From NCBI GenBank assembly GCA_020029455.1, contig JAIBJH010000180.1, positions 1-5,723 on the forward strand: a DNA stretch of 5,723 nt. The letters are read 5' to 3'. Positions 4,738 to 5,723 of this stretch are shown piece by piece; the stretch's first letter is position 1, and each line of letters opens with the position of its first letter. The notes under the pieces are model-generated. The model was given only the letters and a program-made list of their open reading frames with translations. It was not told the DNA's origin and ran no database searches. This DNA is from Hyphomicrobiales bacterium. Its GTDB lineage: Bacteria > Pseudomonadota > Alphaproteobacteria > Rhizobiales > Aestuariivirgaceae. A program made the translations under genes and the position numbers.

Positions 4738-5723
4738 ATGGCAGGCCAGTCCACAGCAACGCCATTGCTGAAGATGACCGGGATTTCAAAGTCCTTTCCC
4801 GGCGTGAAGGCGCTTGAGCACGTGGACTTTGAAGCCCATCACGGCGAAATCCACGCCTTCCTCGGCGAGAATGGCGCAGGCAAATCAACGCTCCTCAAAA
4901 TCCTCTCTGGCGCTCAGCCGCCGGACTCCGGCACCATCATTTTCGATGGCAGCCCCCGCGTCTTTGCCTCGCCGCACGATGCCCAGAAGGCCGGCATCGT
5001 CACCATCTACCAGGAGTTCACCCTCGCCCCCGACATGTAGATCGCGGAAAACATATTCGTCGGCCGCGAGCCGGGCTCAAGGTTTTTTGTCAATCACGCC
5101 CGCATGGAGGAGGAAAGCCGCAAGCTTTCCCGCCGTATCGGCCTTGAGCGCCATCCTGCAACCCGCGTGCGCGATCTTTCGGTTGCCGAGCAGCAGATGG
5201 TGGAGATCGCCCGGGCGCTCTCCATGGAATCCCGCCTCATCATCATGGATGAGCCAACCTCCGCCTTGAGCCGCACGGAAGTCGAAAAACTCTTCACCAT
5301 CGTCCGCTCCCTCAAGGCGGAAGGCATCACGACGATCTTTGTCACGCACCGCCTGGAAGAAGTGTTTGAACTCTGCGACAGCTACACGGTGCTGCGCGAT
5401 GGCCGCCATGTGGGTGCAGGCCAAGTGAAGGACACCAACATCGAAGGCATCATCCGCCTCATGGTGGGCCGCGAGGTTGGGCTGCTGCAGGCGCGGAACG
5501 AAACCTTCGTGCAGCCCGAGATTGCCCTCAGCGTCGAAGACCTCAACCGCCGCCGCAAGAGCAACGATGCCAGCGCCATTGAATTGCACGATGTGCATTT
5601 CGCCGTGCACAAGGGAGAGATTCTGGGACTTGCGGGCCTCGTTGGTGCGGGCCGCACCGAATCCGCCCGCGTCATCTTCGGCGCCGACCGGATCGACAGT
5701 GGCCGCATTCTTGTTGAAGGCAA
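4738..5723 (+). pseudogene. Sugar ABC transporter ATPase (RbsA/MglA/XylG type), interrupted by an in-frame TAG; 3' end outside window
   Basis: This encodes the tandem-domain ATPase that powers a CUT2 sugar importer at the inner membrane face. Domain 1 has Walker A GENGAGKST (43-51), Q-loop YQEF (Q92), signature LSVAEQQ (147-153), Walker B LIIMDEPTSAL (167-177) and the switch histidine H204. Domain 2 begins near the end with GEILGLAGLVGAGRTE, the usual degenerate second Walker A. The frame is broken by TAG at 5038-5040 (codon 101), exactly where relatives read a residue before (V/I)AENIF. One base change from TCG (Ser) or TTG (Leu) would explain it. The downstream frame stays open for 227 codons with all motifs intact, so there is no frameshift or wider decay. 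As written, the product is a 100-aa fragment lacking Walker B and signature. An internal start such as M123 (5104) would lack Walker A. The ATG at 4738 has no clear ribosome site. The permease is expected beyond the edge. Confidence 0.85.

Noticed and set aside
3939..4754. A 271-codon minus-strand open frame opposite the binding-protein gene
   Set aside because: It is antisense to the conserved binding-protein gene, with low-complexity Ser/Ala/Pro/Arg content and no motif.
5077..5610. A 177-codon minus-strand open frame opposite the ATPase
   Set aside because: It mirrors the conserved ABC motifs on the other strand and has no recognisable protein features.

Overview
The window looks like chromosome from an alphaproteobacterium, most likely a Hyphomicrobiales/rhizobial-type organism. 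The DNA is GC-rich, the proteins resemble rhizobial and Caulobacter families as I remember them, and the intergenic DNA carries the short palindromic CCCTCTCCC-type repeats common in that order. No genus can be named from the sequence alone. All gene identities come from motif recognition; no database search was run.

Layout. The left third, on the minus strand, holds a pyrimidine-degradation pair: preT (NADH/FAD/Fe-S subunit of dihydropyrimidine dehydrogenase), followed downstream by the first 22 codons of preA (catalytic subunit), which runs off the left edge. A dense composite palindromic repeat (89-203) fills most of the 147-bp gap between the two genes. A divergent, AT-rich intergenic region (1539-1672) separates preT from the rightward genes. 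It holds a plausible sigma70 promoter overlapped by a perfect 15-bp palindrome of the GntR/FadR type.

Rightward genes. First is a 601-aa IlvD/Edd-family sugar-acid dehydratase that closely resembles Caulobacter D-xylonate dehydratase (XylD). A 263-bp non-coding stretch follows, with a second repeat hairpin and two candidate operators. Next come a periplasmic sugar-binding protein of the ribose/xylose type with a twin-arginine-like signal peptide, and then a two-domain sugar ABC ATPase of the RbsA/MglA/XylG type that is cut by the right edge. A 10-bp perfect hairpin lies between these last two genes.

How they work together. The binding protein and ATPase would import a pentose or related sugar (the permease is expected just beyond the window). 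The dehydratase would act in non-phosphorylative oxidation, converting a pentonate to a 2-keto-3-deoxy acid. The pyrimidine genes look like an unrelated neighbouring operon.

The most striking point is a single in-frame amber codon (5038-5040) in the ABC ATPase, just after the Q-loop. The frame stays open and well conserved on both sides, so this is a recent nonsense mutation, a sequence error, or (least likely) readthrough. I see no evidence for a wholly new biological system; the other points of interest are regulatory palindromes and repeat structure.
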